The translations under genes were made by a program, and so were the position numbers. A stretch of 64,000 bases of DNA, from positions 1-64,000 of the forward strand of contig JAAXJB010000112.1 in NCBI GenBank assembly GCA_012270065.1, given 5' to 3'. The DNA comes from Rubripirellula sp. (GTDB lineage: Bacteria; Planctomycetota; Planctomycetia; Pirellulales; Pirellulaceae). A model generated the notes under the pieces. That model was not told the origin of the DNA, searched no databases, and was given only the letters and a program-made list of their open reading frames with translations. Below are positions 8,351 to 17,805 of this stretch, piece after piece (position 1 is the first letter of the stretch; every line of letters starts with the position of its first letter).

Positions 8351-11300
8351 GTGTCGGTACGCCCGCCCTTAATTCTCGTCACATTCCTAACGACCCTTGC
8401 AACCGCAATCCCTCAAAATCTGCAAGCGCAACGAAACCTGACCGATATTCCCAAACCGGACACTCAAGCAGAACTTGAAGCCATGCAGGTAGACGAAGCT
8501 GCTTCGCTCAACCTGTTCGCATCAGACCCCGACATCAGCAAACCGATCCAGATGAACTTTGATTCTACGGGCGGCCTGTGGGTTGCAAGTAGCGAGGTTT
8601 ACCCACAGATCAAACCAGGGGAAGTCGCCAACGACAAAATCATTGTTTTGCGTGACACCAATGGAGATGGGATCGCCGACAAACGCACGGTGTTTGCTGA
8701 TGGACTTCTGATTCCCACGGGCGTTGCACCAGACAGTCCCAACTCGGCATACGTGGTCGACAGTACCCGCCTGCTTTACCTTCAGGACACGGACGGCGAT
8801 GGCAAAGCTGATCAACAACGTGTTGTTCTGAGTGGGTTTGGAACAGAAGACACCCACCATCTTGTACACACTTTACGATTCGGTCCCGATGGTTGCCTCT
8901 ATTTCAATCAATCCATTTACATTCATAGCCACGTGATCACACCCTATGGCACACGGCATCTTGATGGAGGCGGCATCTGGCGGTATCGCCCCACGACCGG
9001 ACAACTGGAAGTATTCAGCAAAGGACTGGTCAATCCATGGGGTCATGTTTTTGATGAAAGGGGCGAGTCTTACGCAACCGATGGAGCTGGGTCAGGCGGG
9101 CTCAACTATATCTTCCCTGACTCGGTATTTGTTACCTCACCGGGCGCACAAAGATGGCTCAAAGGGCTCAACCCGGGCAGCCCAAAGCACTGCGGACTTG
9201 CCGTGCTTTCCGGCACGCATGTTCCTCCGGAATGGGTCGGTGACTTTGTGACCAATGACTTCCGCAGCCATCGCGTCTGCCGCTTCACAACGCAACCCAA
9301 CGGAAGCAGTTACATCAGTCGCCAGCAACCTGAGATTGTCACCACTCAACGGGTATCTTTCCGTCCCATCGATGCTGCGATGGGGCCGGATGGAGCACTT
9401 TACATTGCCGACTGGTACAACCCGATCATCCAGCATGGCGAAGTAGACTTCCGTGATGAGCGACGCGACCGGACCCATGGGAGAATCTGGCGAGTCTCGT
9501 TCCCGGGACGTGACGCCGACCCTTGGCCCGACTTTGCAACAGCAACGGTGGGTGACCTGCTTTCGCTTCTGCGTGACCCGGCACTGCCAGTCCGGCAATT
9601 CGCTCGCGAAGAACTTTGGAAACGTGGAGCTGAAAAACCGGCAGAAGTACTTGCGGCTTACCGGAAGTGGACAGCAGAAAATCCGGCAGACCGCGCGCTC
9701 GAACTGTTCTGGTTCCATGAAGTCCTTGGAAAAACCGTTGGCGATGATTTACTCGTGATGTTCGATGATGCAGATCCTGCTTCCTGGAGAACCATGCTTC
9801 GCAGTGTGTGGCGAAGTCGCCTGAATGCATCGCCCGAAAAACCAATTTCCGGGATGTCAGCCGGCTTGAGCAGTCTGCTGGAGCGAATCCTCACAGAACG
9901 TGACGATCCACGTGTCCTTCTGGAGGCTGTCGTTTGCGCGGGGCAACTCGACGCAAGCCAGAGCCCGCAAGCACTCGACACCGTTCTGCTCGCCTCGGAT
10001 CAGATGAACGACCCCTGCCTCAACTTTGCGACCTGGCAGTCGCTGAGAAGTCTCGATGCGACGTACCCTGAACAATCGATCCTCGCAGCACGCACCGACT
10101 GGTCTGATGACTGGGGAGCACTTGCCTCTGCAATCACAGCCATCGCGAATCCGAAAGCAGCTGAGATTGCGGTGAAAGCGATCGAAAATCCCGCAACGGA
10201 TGACCAACTGCTCAACCAGCTGATCGCTGCTGTGGCTGTTGCTGGCGATGCAAACCAGCTTGGGCGAACATTTCGCGCGTTGGTCAAACAGAATCCCGCT
10301 GGCATCACGATGGCGCGTGTCAAACCACTGCTTGACCGGACCCAACGTGATCGCACCATTCCAACCAACATCGGGTCCGCGCTGGTCAACCTGTTTGACC
10401 TGAAGACAAACGATCCTCAGGGCCAACGGCTGCAAGTCGTGGCCAGAATCGCCAACACATGGAAAGTCAATGAACTGGAACCCGCACTCCTGAAAGCTCT
10501 TGCAAACAGTGAAGGCCAAACGCAACAGAGAATCATTGAAACACTGGCTGCCTATGATACGCAGGAGGTAAGAAAAGCTCTTGCCCAGCTTGCAAAGTCA
10601 CCAGATGCAGGGAAACGCATCGCGGCAATCCGGGCCATTGCTGCCAGGCGGCCACGCGCAGCAATCCCGATGATTCTTGAACTGCTGCAGGGCAGCGATA
10701 CGAGCGATGCTGCGGCAGCAATGATCGTCAACATGCTCAACCGGAAGGACTTGCCCCCCGTTCTGACACAAGCCATTCAGAAATCACAGCTCCCAACCGA
10801 TATCGCCCGTCGTCTGCTGAGAGACATTCGTGTCTCTGGTGGCCAGGCAGAACTCGAAAAAGCAATTCGCGCAGCTGGTCAACTGGAGCAGGCCAAATGG
10901 AAACTGACATCTGAACTACGGAACCGGTTGATAGCGGACATGAAAGACAAAGGCTCGGCCGCCCGGGGTGAACAGATCTACCGCCGCCAGTCGCTTCAAT
11001 GCATCAACTGCCATGCCATCGGAAATGCGGGCGGGCTGGTTGGCCCCAACCTGATCAGCGTCGGAGGCAGTTCGCAGCCTGACTACCTGGTGGAAGCCCT
11101 GCTTGACCCAAGCGCCAAGTTGAAGGAAGGGTTCACGACGACGACCGTCTTGACGGATGAGGGCGAAATCATCAACGGAATTTCACTCGGCAAAAATGAT
11201 GACGGCCTCCGCTTGCGTCTGTCCGACGGCAAGGAAGTCCAGATTGCCAACGAAGCCATTGAACAGACCAAACCAGGCAAATCACTCATGCCGGAAGGAC

Positions 11301-11812
11301 TGCTCGACTCCCTGCCTCAACAGGAACTGGTCGACTTGCTGACTTTCATGTCTGCTTTGGGACGAGATCCAGACTACACCGTATCCACCGAACCAATCGT
11401 GCGGTCTCTGGAAACCCTGAACTACACCAATGCAGCCAATTCACGCCTCAATCGCACCAGCATGGACACTGCTGCGAGCAAGGATCCAAACATGACGTGG
11501 CGACCACAAACCGCCAAGGTCGACGGCACGATTCCGCTGACTGAACTCGATCAGTTCAAACAGCACCGCACCACACCGCACACGTCATACATCCGATTCG
11601 GAATCACGATGCCCCGTGAGGGAGTTGCGAGAATTCAGGTGCCTGCCAGCGGCATCAACGCCTGGGTCGACGGCAAACCAACGCCAACAACGGGACTTGG
11701 CACGCTGCCACTGCAAGCCGGACAGCATGTTGTCGTCCTGGCGATCAATCGCCAGACCCTGGATCAACCATTCAAGGTCAAGGTTGATGGCGATGCCATC
11801 ATCACCGAATGA
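8351..11812 (+). CDS. PVC-type cytochrome: beta-propeller plus HEAT-like helices plus c-type haem domain
   Basis: The 1153 residues start at a GTG with GGAAGG just before it. After a signal peptide (about 1-26) comes a soluble glucose-dehydrogenase-like propeller (about 45-370) with DTNGDGIADKR and DTDGDGKADQQ calcium-binding-like loops. A helical HEAT-like region (about 390-850) follows. A c-type cytochrome domain has the haem site CINCH at residues 884-888 and the GGLVGPNL loop after it. The last 150 residues look like a small beta domain. This architecture is expanded in planctomycetes and related phyla and is thought to oxidise organic substrates, often sugars, in the periplasm. The substrate is unknown. 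No sugar-degradation genes are adjacent. Confidence 0.93.
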   Translation: MSVRPPLILVTFLTTLATAIPQNLQAQRNLTDIPKPDTQAELEAMQVDEAASLNLFASDPDISKPIQMNFDSTGGLWVASSEVYPQIKPGEVANDKIIVLRDTNGDGIADKRTVFADGLLIPTGVAPDSPNSAYVVDSTRLLYLQDTDGDGKADQQRVVLSGFGTEDTHHLVHTLRFGPDGCLYFNQSIYIHSHVITPYGTRHLDGGGIWRYRPTTGQLEVFSKGLVNPWGHVFDERGESYATDGAGSGGLNYIFPDSVFVTSPGAQRWLKGLNPGSPKHCGLAVLSGTHVPPEWVGDFVTNDFRSHRVCRFTTQPNGSSYISRQQPEIVTTQRVSFRPIDAAMGPDGALYIADWYNPIIQHGEVDFRDERRDRTHGRIWRVSFPGRDADPWPDFATATVGDLLSLLRDPALPVRQFAREELWKRGAEKPAEVLAAYRKWTAENPADRALELFWFHEVLGKTVGDDLLVMFDDADPASWRTMLRSVWRSRLNASPEKPISGMSAGLSSLLERILTERDDPRVLLEAVVCAGQLDASQSPQALDTVLLASDQMNDPCLNFATWQSLRSLDATYPEQSILAARTDWSDDWGALASAITAIANPKAAEIAVKAIENPATDDQLLNQLIAAVAVAGDANQLGRTFRALVKQNPAGITMARVKPLLDRTQRDRTIPTNIGSALVNLFDLKTNDPQGQRLQVVARIANTWKVNELEPALLKALANSEGQTQQRIIETLAAYDTQEVRKALAQLAKSPDAGKRIAAIRAIAARRPRAAIPMILELLQGSDTSDAAAAMIVNMLNRKDLPPVLTQAIQKSQLPTDIARRLLRDIRVSGGQAELEKAIRAAGQLEQAKWKLTSELRNRLIADMKDKGSAARGEQIYRRQSLQCINCHAIGNAGGLVGPNLISVGGSSQPDYLVEALLDPSAKLKEGFTTTTVLTDEGEIINGISLGKNDDGLRLRLSDGKEVQIANEAIEQTKPGKSLMPEGLLDSLPQQELVDLLTFMSALGRDPDYTVSTEPIVRSLETLNYTNAANSRLNRTSMDTAASKDPNMTWRPQTAKVDGTIPLTELDQFKQHRTTPHTSYIRFGITMPREGVARIQVPASGINAWVDGKPTPTTGLGTLPLQAGQHVVVLAINRQTLDQPFKVKVDGDAIITE

Positions 11813-12028
11813 TCGCTGAACCGGATTCATCATGCAGCTGGCTGGTTTTCAATAATCCGGCGTGAATCATTTCGTGAAAGCGGTGATGCATGCCGGCTTC
11901 CCGACCAATTTCAGACCTGCTGTCCGGCACACCAAAGCATGTCGGAAGCGAACGCCATTCTGCTACCAGTGGTTTGCGAGGAAGGCGACTGGCAGCCGTC
12001 AAGCAACGTGCGTCCACGGCTAAATCGC

Positions 12029-13306
12029 TCAGCAAGACGAATGTGCATATGCCTTCGCCACTTCATCAGCGATGATGCGGAAACCATCACGCACGACTTC
12101 ATCAGGCATCGTAAAGCTGACACGCAGGCACTCATCACGATGCCGCCAATCGGGGTCATCAACGCCAAAAAAGAAGAAACTTCCCGGCACGACCAGCACG
12201 CCCCGTGATTTCAAACGCTCATAAAGTTCGCGGGACGTGATCGGCAGATGTTCGAACCACATCCACAGAAAGAACGCCCCCTCGCTACGGTGCACCCGAT
12301 ATGGCAGACGCGCATCAAAGAACTCTTCAACATAAGCAAGTGCCTTCTTCGACTTGGCCTGATAGAACGGCTGGACAACTTCATCGCTGAGTTTCAGGAT
12401 CTCACCACTTTCGATCAATGGCTTGGCAATCGCTTGTCCGATATTAGGGTTTGCAAGCCCGACGATCGAAGTCATGGAACTGAGTGCCTGGATGATCTCT
12501 TGCCGGGCAATGACAATGCCGGTTCGCGTACCTGGCAATCCGATTTTCGAAAGACTGAGCGTGAGGATAATCCCCTCATTCCAGACGGGCGTTGCATCGG
12601 TAAAGATCGCGTTGGGAAATGGTGCCCCGTAGGCGTTGTCGATCATCAACGGCACTGAAAGGTCACTCGCAAGAGCCTCCAGACGTGTTATTTCATCGTC
12701 CGTCAGCACATTGCCGGTTGGATTCGTTGGGCGTGAGACGCAGACGGCTGCGATGTCTTCGTTCACACTCAGATCATCGAAATCAACGTGATACTTGAAT
12801 TCATGATCCCCAATCAGCTCCATGCCCGGTTTGACGCCCGTAAAAATCTCGCTTCCAAGTGACTGGTTAGCGTAACCGATGTACTCCGGCACCAATGGCA
12901 ACAGGATCTTCTTTTGCCGTTCATCATGGAATCGTCCAGCAAGAGCATTGAAAAGAAAAAAGAAAGCAGTCTGCCCTCCCATGGTGACGCCAACGTTCTC
13001 CGCCTCCAACGGCCAGCCAAACCGTTCGCGAAACAGACCTGCGACAGCTTTTCGAAACGACAGATTTCCTGCCGGTGGCTCGTAGTTGCCAAGCATATGC
13101 TCGAGCTCGCCCTGACCGGCGACCAGCTCACTCATCCGCTGACGCCATCGCTGATCCATGACCGGAATACGCGCAGGCTGACCTCCACCAAGCATCCGGA
13201 TCTCATCCCCACCCGATGCCAAAGCGTGGCCGAGATCATCCATCAACTCGCCAATGCCACTGCCACCGCAAAGATGCTTTCCAAATTCTGATAATTCCCA
13301 AGTCAT
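12029..13306 (-). CDS. avtA: Valine--pyruvate aminotransferase
   Basis: A fold-type I PLP aminotransferase of the AvtA branch, exchanging the amino group between valine (or alanine) and the 2-oxo acids. The N-terminal pattern SGIGELMDDLGHAL, then MLGGGQPARIP, is diagnostic for AvtA. NPTGN and the Schiff-base lysine in LSLSKIGLPGTR (Lys about 254) are present, as is a C-terminal Arg region (ECLRVSF). The ATG at 13306 has GAGG seven bases upstream; a TTG immediately before it is less likely. Length (about 425) fits the family. It is followed on the same strand after 245 bases by nothing in its own operon. Confidence 0.93.
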   Translation of the reverse strand: MTWELSEFGKHLCGGSGIGELMDDLGHALASGGDEIRMLGGGQPARIPVMDQRWRQRMSELVAGQGELEHMLGNYEPPAGNLSFRKAVAGLFRERFGWPLEAENVGVTMGGQTAFFFLFNALAGRFHDERQKKILLPLVPEYIGYANQSLGSEIFTGVKPGMELIGDHEFKYHVDFDDLSVNEDIAAVCVSRPTNPTGNVLTDDEITRLEALASDLSVPLMIDNAYGAPFPNAIFTDATPVWNEGIILTLSLSKIGLPGTRTGIVIARQEIIQALSSMTSIVGLANPNIGQAIAKPLIESGEILKLSDEVVQPFYQAKSKKALAYVEEFFDARLPYRVHRSEGAFFLWMWFEHLPITSRELYERLKSRGVLVVPGSFFFFGVDDPDWRHRDECLRVSFTMPDEVVRDGFRIIADEVAKAYAHSSC

Positions 13307-13551
13307 CAATTGACCTCTGACAAAGCAGACTCGATTCCCAAGTTATCAAACTAGCCTAGGCACTTCGCCTCACGATGGAAGCCCAGCAACCATTTCCCTG
13401 TTGTTTCCGACTCTTCTGGATCTTGATCATTCCAACCGACAACCCGACTCTCATTCCGTACCCTGCCAGATCCAGGACGGAACATTCCGCCATGCACTTC
13501 AGAACTGCCATGCACGTCAGAGCAAACCGTGAAAACGCAACCCAAGATCTC

Positions 13552-13938
13552 TCAATCCCGATTGACATCGCGACGCCTGCGGAAACCACGAATCGCCCAA
13601 AACATTCCCCACAGTATAAAGACTGTTGAACATCCGACCCCGGCCCAAGAAGTTGCATCCTTGGCAAAGCCCAGATACGGAAAGCTACCAATTCCCGCCG
13701 GCATCCCCCGGTGACGTAACCACATCCACCATGCCAGAACCATCAGAACGATCAGTGACACACAAATAAGAACGCTGACCACAGCAAGAAAGCTGATCAG
13801 CAGCGATCGCTTGCGTTGCGACTGGGCGGATCCACCATTTGCGGAAGCGGGATGATAGGGATTGTTTTTCAAAATTCGCACTCGGGAACGATTCGCTGAA
13901 ACGGCGAGGCGTGATTCGCCCCTGTTATTGGCTCCCAC
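13552..13938 (-). CDS. Small two-helix membrane protein
   Basis: 128 residues or fewer. The short N-terminal cytoplasmic part contains NPYHP, a motif I often associate with planctomycete membrane proteins. It is followed by one long hydrophobic helix (about 46-70, LISFLAVVSVLICVSLIVLM) and a second one (about 92-114, ending IRGFRRRR, positive-inside). Function unknown. The start is uncertain: GTG at 13938 gives the full length, and a TTG at 13872 would start directly at KNNPYHP. Downstream of the avtA start by about 250 bases, on the same strand. Confidence 0.65.
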   Translation of the reverse strand: MGANNRGESRLAVSANRSRVRILKNNPYHPASANGGSAQSQRKRSLLISFLAVVSVLICVSLIVLMVLAWWMWLRHRGMPAGIGSFPYLGFAKDATSWAGVGCSTVFILWGMFWAIRGFRRRRDVNRD

Positions 13939-13980
13939 CGCAGGCCGGGTTCGCTGACGGGCTGTTCACCAGCAGACTGC

Positions 13981-14025
13981 TCGCTGGAAGACGGCTCGCT
14001 GGCCGACCGTTCGCTGGCGGAACCG
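13981..14025. repeat. Three degenerate 15-base tandem repeats
   Basis: Units at 13981-13995, 13996-14010 and 14011-14025 each begin TCGCTGG and share the pattern TCGCTGGxxGAxxG. A fourth related piece (TTCGCTGACGG) lies 30 bases earlier. They sit between the terminator at 14037 and the small membrane protein gene. Confidence 0.75.
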
Positions 14026-14026
14026 T

Positions 14027-14073
14027 AAAACGAAAAAGGCCGGACGCGCTTCGACTCGTCGCGCGTCCGGCCT
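14027..14073 (-). terminator. Rho-independent terminator, minus strand
   Basis: Perfect 13-base-pair inverted repeat: AGGCCGGACGCGC at 14037-14049 and GCGCGTCCGGCCT at 14061-14073, with an 11-base loop. Read on the minus strand, the stem is followed by TTTTTCGTTTTAC, a good U-tract. The plus-strand side has no T-run, so it acts in one direction. It would end transcripts from the amidotransferase-like gene 360 bases upstream, or from an unrecognised small RNA between them. Confidence 0.85.
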
Positions 14074-14435
14074 CAAAGTCAATCCTGACTTTTCGCCTAT
14101 CCGATTCGCAATGTGGACCCGAGTGCATCCTGCAACAGGTCATGATCTTCCGTGATCACGGGCTTCGGGGTCTGGTCGGTCACTTCCCGGTGGCATCCTG
14201 CCGATGGGTATCGCGCTTTTCCGTGCGCTGGGCTGCGACTTGACTTCCGAAACACTCACAACGATTCGGCTAGTGTCACATCCTTGTGATCCGACTCCCC
14301 TTAGCGGGATGGTCTATCAATTGAACAGCTCGCAAAGTTGGCTCGCTGAAAGAGTATGAAAAAAAACGCAACCACCTGGTTTACGTCCGCCAAAGACTGA
14401 CTCTGGCTGTGATGGCGGTAACATAACATATTTGG

Positions 14436-15185
14436 TTATGCGACCAAACGCAGATCTTGATCAATTCGCTGACTTACTCCATCAACAAATTCTTCAAAGA
14501 TTCGGATGTCCAAAGCGGAAGCAGCACCGCACTCGGGATGGAACTGTGTACCGACAGCAAACCAGTCCATCATTTCACTTTCAATTGCCTCGATGACTCC
14601 ATCGGGACATTTTGCTGTGACACGGAAGCCAGGAGCAACTTCATCAATCGCCATGTGATGCCGACTGCTGACTCTAATTTCACCATCACCATAAACCCGA
14701 CCAATCAATGAATCACTCTCGACATCCAGAGTGTGTCGATGATTGGCATCCTGAGGGTCATGATGGGGCACAGCGTTGGGAAGATCTTCCTTGATGTGCA
14801 GAAACAGGTTCCCACCCTGTTGCACGTTGAGCAATTGCATGCCTGTTCCAATTCCGAGAACCGGCATTCTTCGCTCGGCAATGTCTGCCATGAGCAATCG
14901 GTCACTGGTCTCACGGACCGGATCAAGAGGTCGCACGCTGGGGTGAAGCATGAAACCGTCGTTTCTCGGATCCAAATCAGCACCGCCGATCATCACAAAT
15001 CCATTGAGCTGGTCAAGGACTTGGGAAATCGCATCAGGATCATCCATGGGCGGCAACACAACCGGAATTCCACCCGCCGCTGTGATCGACTGGAAGTAGC
15101 CAGCGGCAATGTAACTGTAAGCCGGCATGCTGCGGGCCGCTGCCCGATAATCGGCGTTCATACCGATCAATGGTTTATTCGACAT
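14436..15185 (-). CDS. Class I amidotransferase-like (peptidase C26 / PuuD-type) protein without the catalytic Cys
   Basis: 249 residues from ATG 15185, which has GAGGA eight bases upstream. The fold is clear: KPLIGMNADY at the start, GFVMIGGADLDP (62-73), the elbow PVLGIGTGMQLLN, NVQQGGNL, and QFHPE (214-218). In PuuD-type gamma-glutamyl hydrolases the elbow reads GICRG. Here it reads GIGTG, with Gly113 in place of Cys; the codon is GGA, so no single-base miscall from TGC or TGT is obvious. The His and Glu of the triad remain. It may be a binding or regulatory protein, or use another mechanism. A terminator lies 360 bases downstream. Confidence 0.85.
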   Translation of the reverse strand: MSNKPLIGMNADYRAAARSMPAYSYIAAGYFQSITAAGGIPVVLPPMDDPDAISQVLDQLNGFVMIGGADLDPRNDGFMLHPSVRPLDPVRETSDRLLMADIAERRMPVLGIGTGMQLLNVQQGGNLFLHIKEDLPNAVPHHDPQDANHRHTLDVESDSLIGRVYGDGEIRVSSRHHMAIDEVAPGFRVTAKCPDGVIEAIESEMMDWFAVGTQFHPECGAASALDIRIFEEFVDGVSQRIDQDLRLVA

Positions 15186-15674
15186 CCGAAAGGTCCTCTT
15201 CGAATTCGCGAATGAAAGTGATTGATGCAGACTCATCCCGCATCGCCAAGCAAAACATCAGGTCCCCGGATCCATCCGTACCCACAATCAAGGGGCAGAA
15301 TCCATTCCTGGTGTTCTGAAGACTCTGGTTTGATGGTGATTTCGATTCAGATCGACACGATAACTCGCTCACCAACCCGTGGTTCCTTCAGCTCACCACA
15401 CTCCCGAACAAAACTGATGACTTACTTGAATGGGTCAAGCGACGTTGCCTAACCCGTTCATTGAGCGGAAATGTAGTCTCCTATTTACCCTTGTCCAAAC
15501 GTTTTCTACATATTCACTTCATGAGCGGCGATAGCACTACAGGCAGTGATAGCATTGGCTTTTTTTGATAGCAACCTGCTAATTTATTCCGATTAGGGTA
15601 GGATACGGGATTGCCATCCGACGCCATCAAGCCGACCACATCCAAGCAATTTCAGTTCAACCCCCAGGCAATCA
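15186..15674. other. Divergent intergenic region with GATAGCA repeats
   Basis: No gene supported across about 490 bases. The right half is A/T-richer and contains three GATAGCA copies (separate entry) and a run of seven T at 15560-15566. It should carry promoters for both flanking genes. Confidence 0.4.
15530..15573. promoter_or_regulatory. Three spaced GATAGCA repeats (possible operator)
   Basis: GATAGCA occurs at 15530-15536, 15548-15554 and 15567-15573, so the spacing is 18 and 19 bases. The last copy is about 100 bases before the ketosynthase start at 15675. Regular spacing of a heptamer suggests a binding site for a regulator, but no factor can be named. Confidence 0.35.
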
Positions 15675-16760
15675 GTGCGATTCGAAAACGTATATCTGGA
15701 GTCAATTGGTGCAGAGCTCCCCGCAGAAATCTGGACAAGCCAAGCAATCGAGGACCGTCTGGAACCGCTTTATTCCCGACTGAAGCTGCCGCAGGGGCGT
15801 CTGGAATTGATGAGTGGTATTTCAGAGCGACGCGTCTGGCCCGAGGGCACGGTTCCCAGTGGGCCGAGTATTCGCAGTGGAAACCATGCAATCGAAGCCG
15901 CCAACTTTGACCGCAGCCGGATCGGCTGTCTGATTCACGCAAGTGTTTGCCGCGACTTTCTCGAGCCTGCGACCGCTTCACGAGTTCACCACGGGCTTGA
16001 ACTTTCAAGCCGTTGCTGGGTCTACGATGTCTCCAATGCCTGCCTGGGTTTGATCAATGGTGCAGTCCAGATCGCGATGCTAATCGAATCCGGAGCGATC
16101 GAAGCAGGGATTGTTGTTGGCACGGAGAACAGTCGCCCGCTTCTCTCGCAAACGATTGAGAGCTTGAATCAGGACACTTCGCTAACAAGAAAAACCGTCA
16201 AACCTGCATTCGCATCCCTGACCATCGGATCAGGCAGTTGCGCCTGGCTGTTAACGCATCGCAAGCATGCCAGACACGGGACACCCATCCACACGGCTGT
16301 GGCCGAGGCGAGAACCGAATTCCATGACCTGTGCATGAGTGATGATGATGCAGCCGGTGCCGGAATGCAGCCGTTAATGGATACCGATTCGGAGCGTCTG
16401 ATGGCAGAGGGAATCCGCACGGGCATTGCGGCGTTTGAACGTCTTCTCAGCACAACAGGATGGAAGCGTGAGCAAATCGATCGCACGATCTGTCATCAGG
16501 TCGGTTCGCGGCATCGTACTGGCATGCTGGAGGCGATGGGTCTGGATCCCGAACGTGACAGCATCACCTTTCCCAAACTGGGCAACACGGGATCGGTGGC
16601 TCTTCCACTGTCACTGGCCTGGGCCGCACACTCGGGCGAACTTTCGCCTCACGATCAAACGGCCCTGCTCGGGATTGGTTCCGGAATCAACAGCGTCATG
16701 CTCGCCGCTGATTGGGAAAATGTCGCCCTTGGTGGCAATCTGAACGTACTTGGTCAGTAA
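15675..16760 (+). CDS. 3-oxoacyl-ACP synthase III family ketosynthase (FabH/OleA-like)
   Basis: 361 residues, GTG start, weak ribosome binding site. A thiolase-superfamily condensing enzyme: the Cys-His-Asn triad is present as VSNACLG (Cys123), ICHQVGS (His274) and LGNTGS (Asn304). It would join two acyl thioesters or an acyl-CoA with malonyl-ACP. The DVSNACLG context and the longer length than FabH (about 320) favour the OleA side, which makes 2-alkyl-3-keto acids on the way to long-chain olefins. However, none of the usual oleB, oleC or oleD partners is next to it. It is therefore an orphan in this window, and the substrate is open. Confidence 0.85.
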   Translation: MRFENVYLESIGAELPAEIWTSQAIEDRLEPLYSRLKLPQGRLELMSGISERRVWPEGTVPSGPSIRSGNHAIEAANFDRSRIGCLIHASVCRDFLEPATASRVHHGLELSSRCWVYDVSNACLGLINGAVQIAMLIESGAIEAGIVVGTENSRPLLSQTIESLNQDTSLTRKTVKPAFASLTIGSGSCAWLLTHRKHARHGTPIHTAVAEARTEFHDLCMSDDDAAGAGMQPLMDTDSERLMAEGIRTGIAAFERLLSTTGWKREQIDRTICHQVGSRHRTGMLEAMGLDPERDSITFPKLGNTGSVALPLSLAWAAHSGELSPHDQTALLGIGSGINSVMLAADWENVALGGNLNVLGQ

Positions 16761-16868
16761 CAACTTCTCGAGCAACTGGAACGGGGTGGGGGAAGCGTCA
16801 GTCATCCGGATGATCAGGCTGCGAATGGAACACCGCCCCAGTCCCAACTTGCGACACAACCGTTTGCC

Positions 16869-17102
16869 TCAACCCACTGCTACTGATTCATCAGCGCGAT
16901 GCAGCACTTGTTCGACACGGTCCATCAGTGGATCACGCGATTCATCGTTGGGAACCGTTTCCTTGGCATCCGAAACCCCGTCTGCCTGAGCGACAAAAAC
17001 GGCATGGCAGTGCTGACACCCCACTTCGCACCCCATGAGTGAAGCACGGATCCGAATTCGACGGCCACAAGTTGGACAAGATTGCGTGAAATGCACTGAC
17101 AT
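16869..17102 (-). CDS. Small zinc-ribbon protein
   Basis: 77 residues from ATG 17102 with GGAG eight bases upstream; longer in-frame starts are not supported. Two CxxC knuckles, CPTCGRR (10-16) and CQHCHAVF (about 29-36), make a single zinc ribbon. An acidic, helical tail follows. Such small ribbon proteins are common in planctomycetes beside genes of unrelated function. Role unknown; nucleic-acid or protein binding is possible. Confidence 0.75.
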   Translation of the reverse strand: MSVHFTQSCPTCGRRIRIRASLMGCEVGCQHCHAVFVAQADGVSDAKETVPNDESRDPLMDRVEQVLHRADESVAVG

Positions 17103-17805
17103 GACAAGAACTCCGTTCGCCATTTGATGAGCAACTGACTTCCGAGATGGCAAGATATTAGCCATTATCAGGCTGCAAAGCAAGTTCTTTCGCCTGTAGA
17201 GGGGTTCGGTCGAAAAATCAGTGATCATGCAAAAGGCCGCAAAGAGCTATCTTCCGGACCAGAAAACATGTCGCTATCCCGGGCTGCAGATCGTCCCAAA
17301 CAGCGGAAAAAACGCCCCAACATTGGTAATTACCCGAATAATCCGGCCGCACAGGCTACCCCCGTCGGCTGCCAGCAGCCGTATGCCGCACCGATTCACG
17401 GGAGCCACAGGCAGCCGTTTCGCTTACTTGCGGCGGTCTTCATCGCAGCCCTTCTGCGGATACCCTGAAATGGCCTTTCAAACCCGTTTTCAGAGTCAGA
17501 GTTGCAGGCCTGCTTCTGCCCTGCTGCCGCGCAGTTCGATCTGACGGCCACAGACGGTCCAGTCGAAGGCGTCGGCAACATCACGTATTCTTGTTCATCA
17601 ACACGGTTGCGACGAACAGTCAGCCGTACCTTCGGTGACGACCAACCAAAAATCGCGTAGGCTAGGGGCTTGAAGGCTAACGAAATGCGTTAGCCGATAC
17701 GACTGCTGCCGCCGCTCGCGTTGAAGAACGCTCGATCGCCCAGGGTTTCATTGCGTTTCGCTTGGAATCACAAATGGCCTCGAGTGAAAATGAAGGAACG
17801 CCACA
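17103..17805. other. Divergent intergenic region
   Basis: About 700 bases without a supported gene between the zinc-ribbon gene and the phosphatase gene. The only clear structure is the short perfect hairpin at 17675-17695. Confidence 0.4.
17675..17695. other. Perfect 8-bp hairpin upstream of the phosphatase gene
   Basis: GGCTAACG at 17675-17682 pairs with CGTTAGCC at 17688-17695 around the loop AAATG. There is no T-run on either side, so it is not a standard terminator. It lies 110 bases before the phosphatase start and could be a 5'-leader structure or a palindromic protein site. Confidence 0.5.

Noticed and set aside
9137..10525. Long minus-strand frames (193-222 residues) inside the PVC cytochrome gene
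   Set aside because: They are antisense to a clear multidomain gene.
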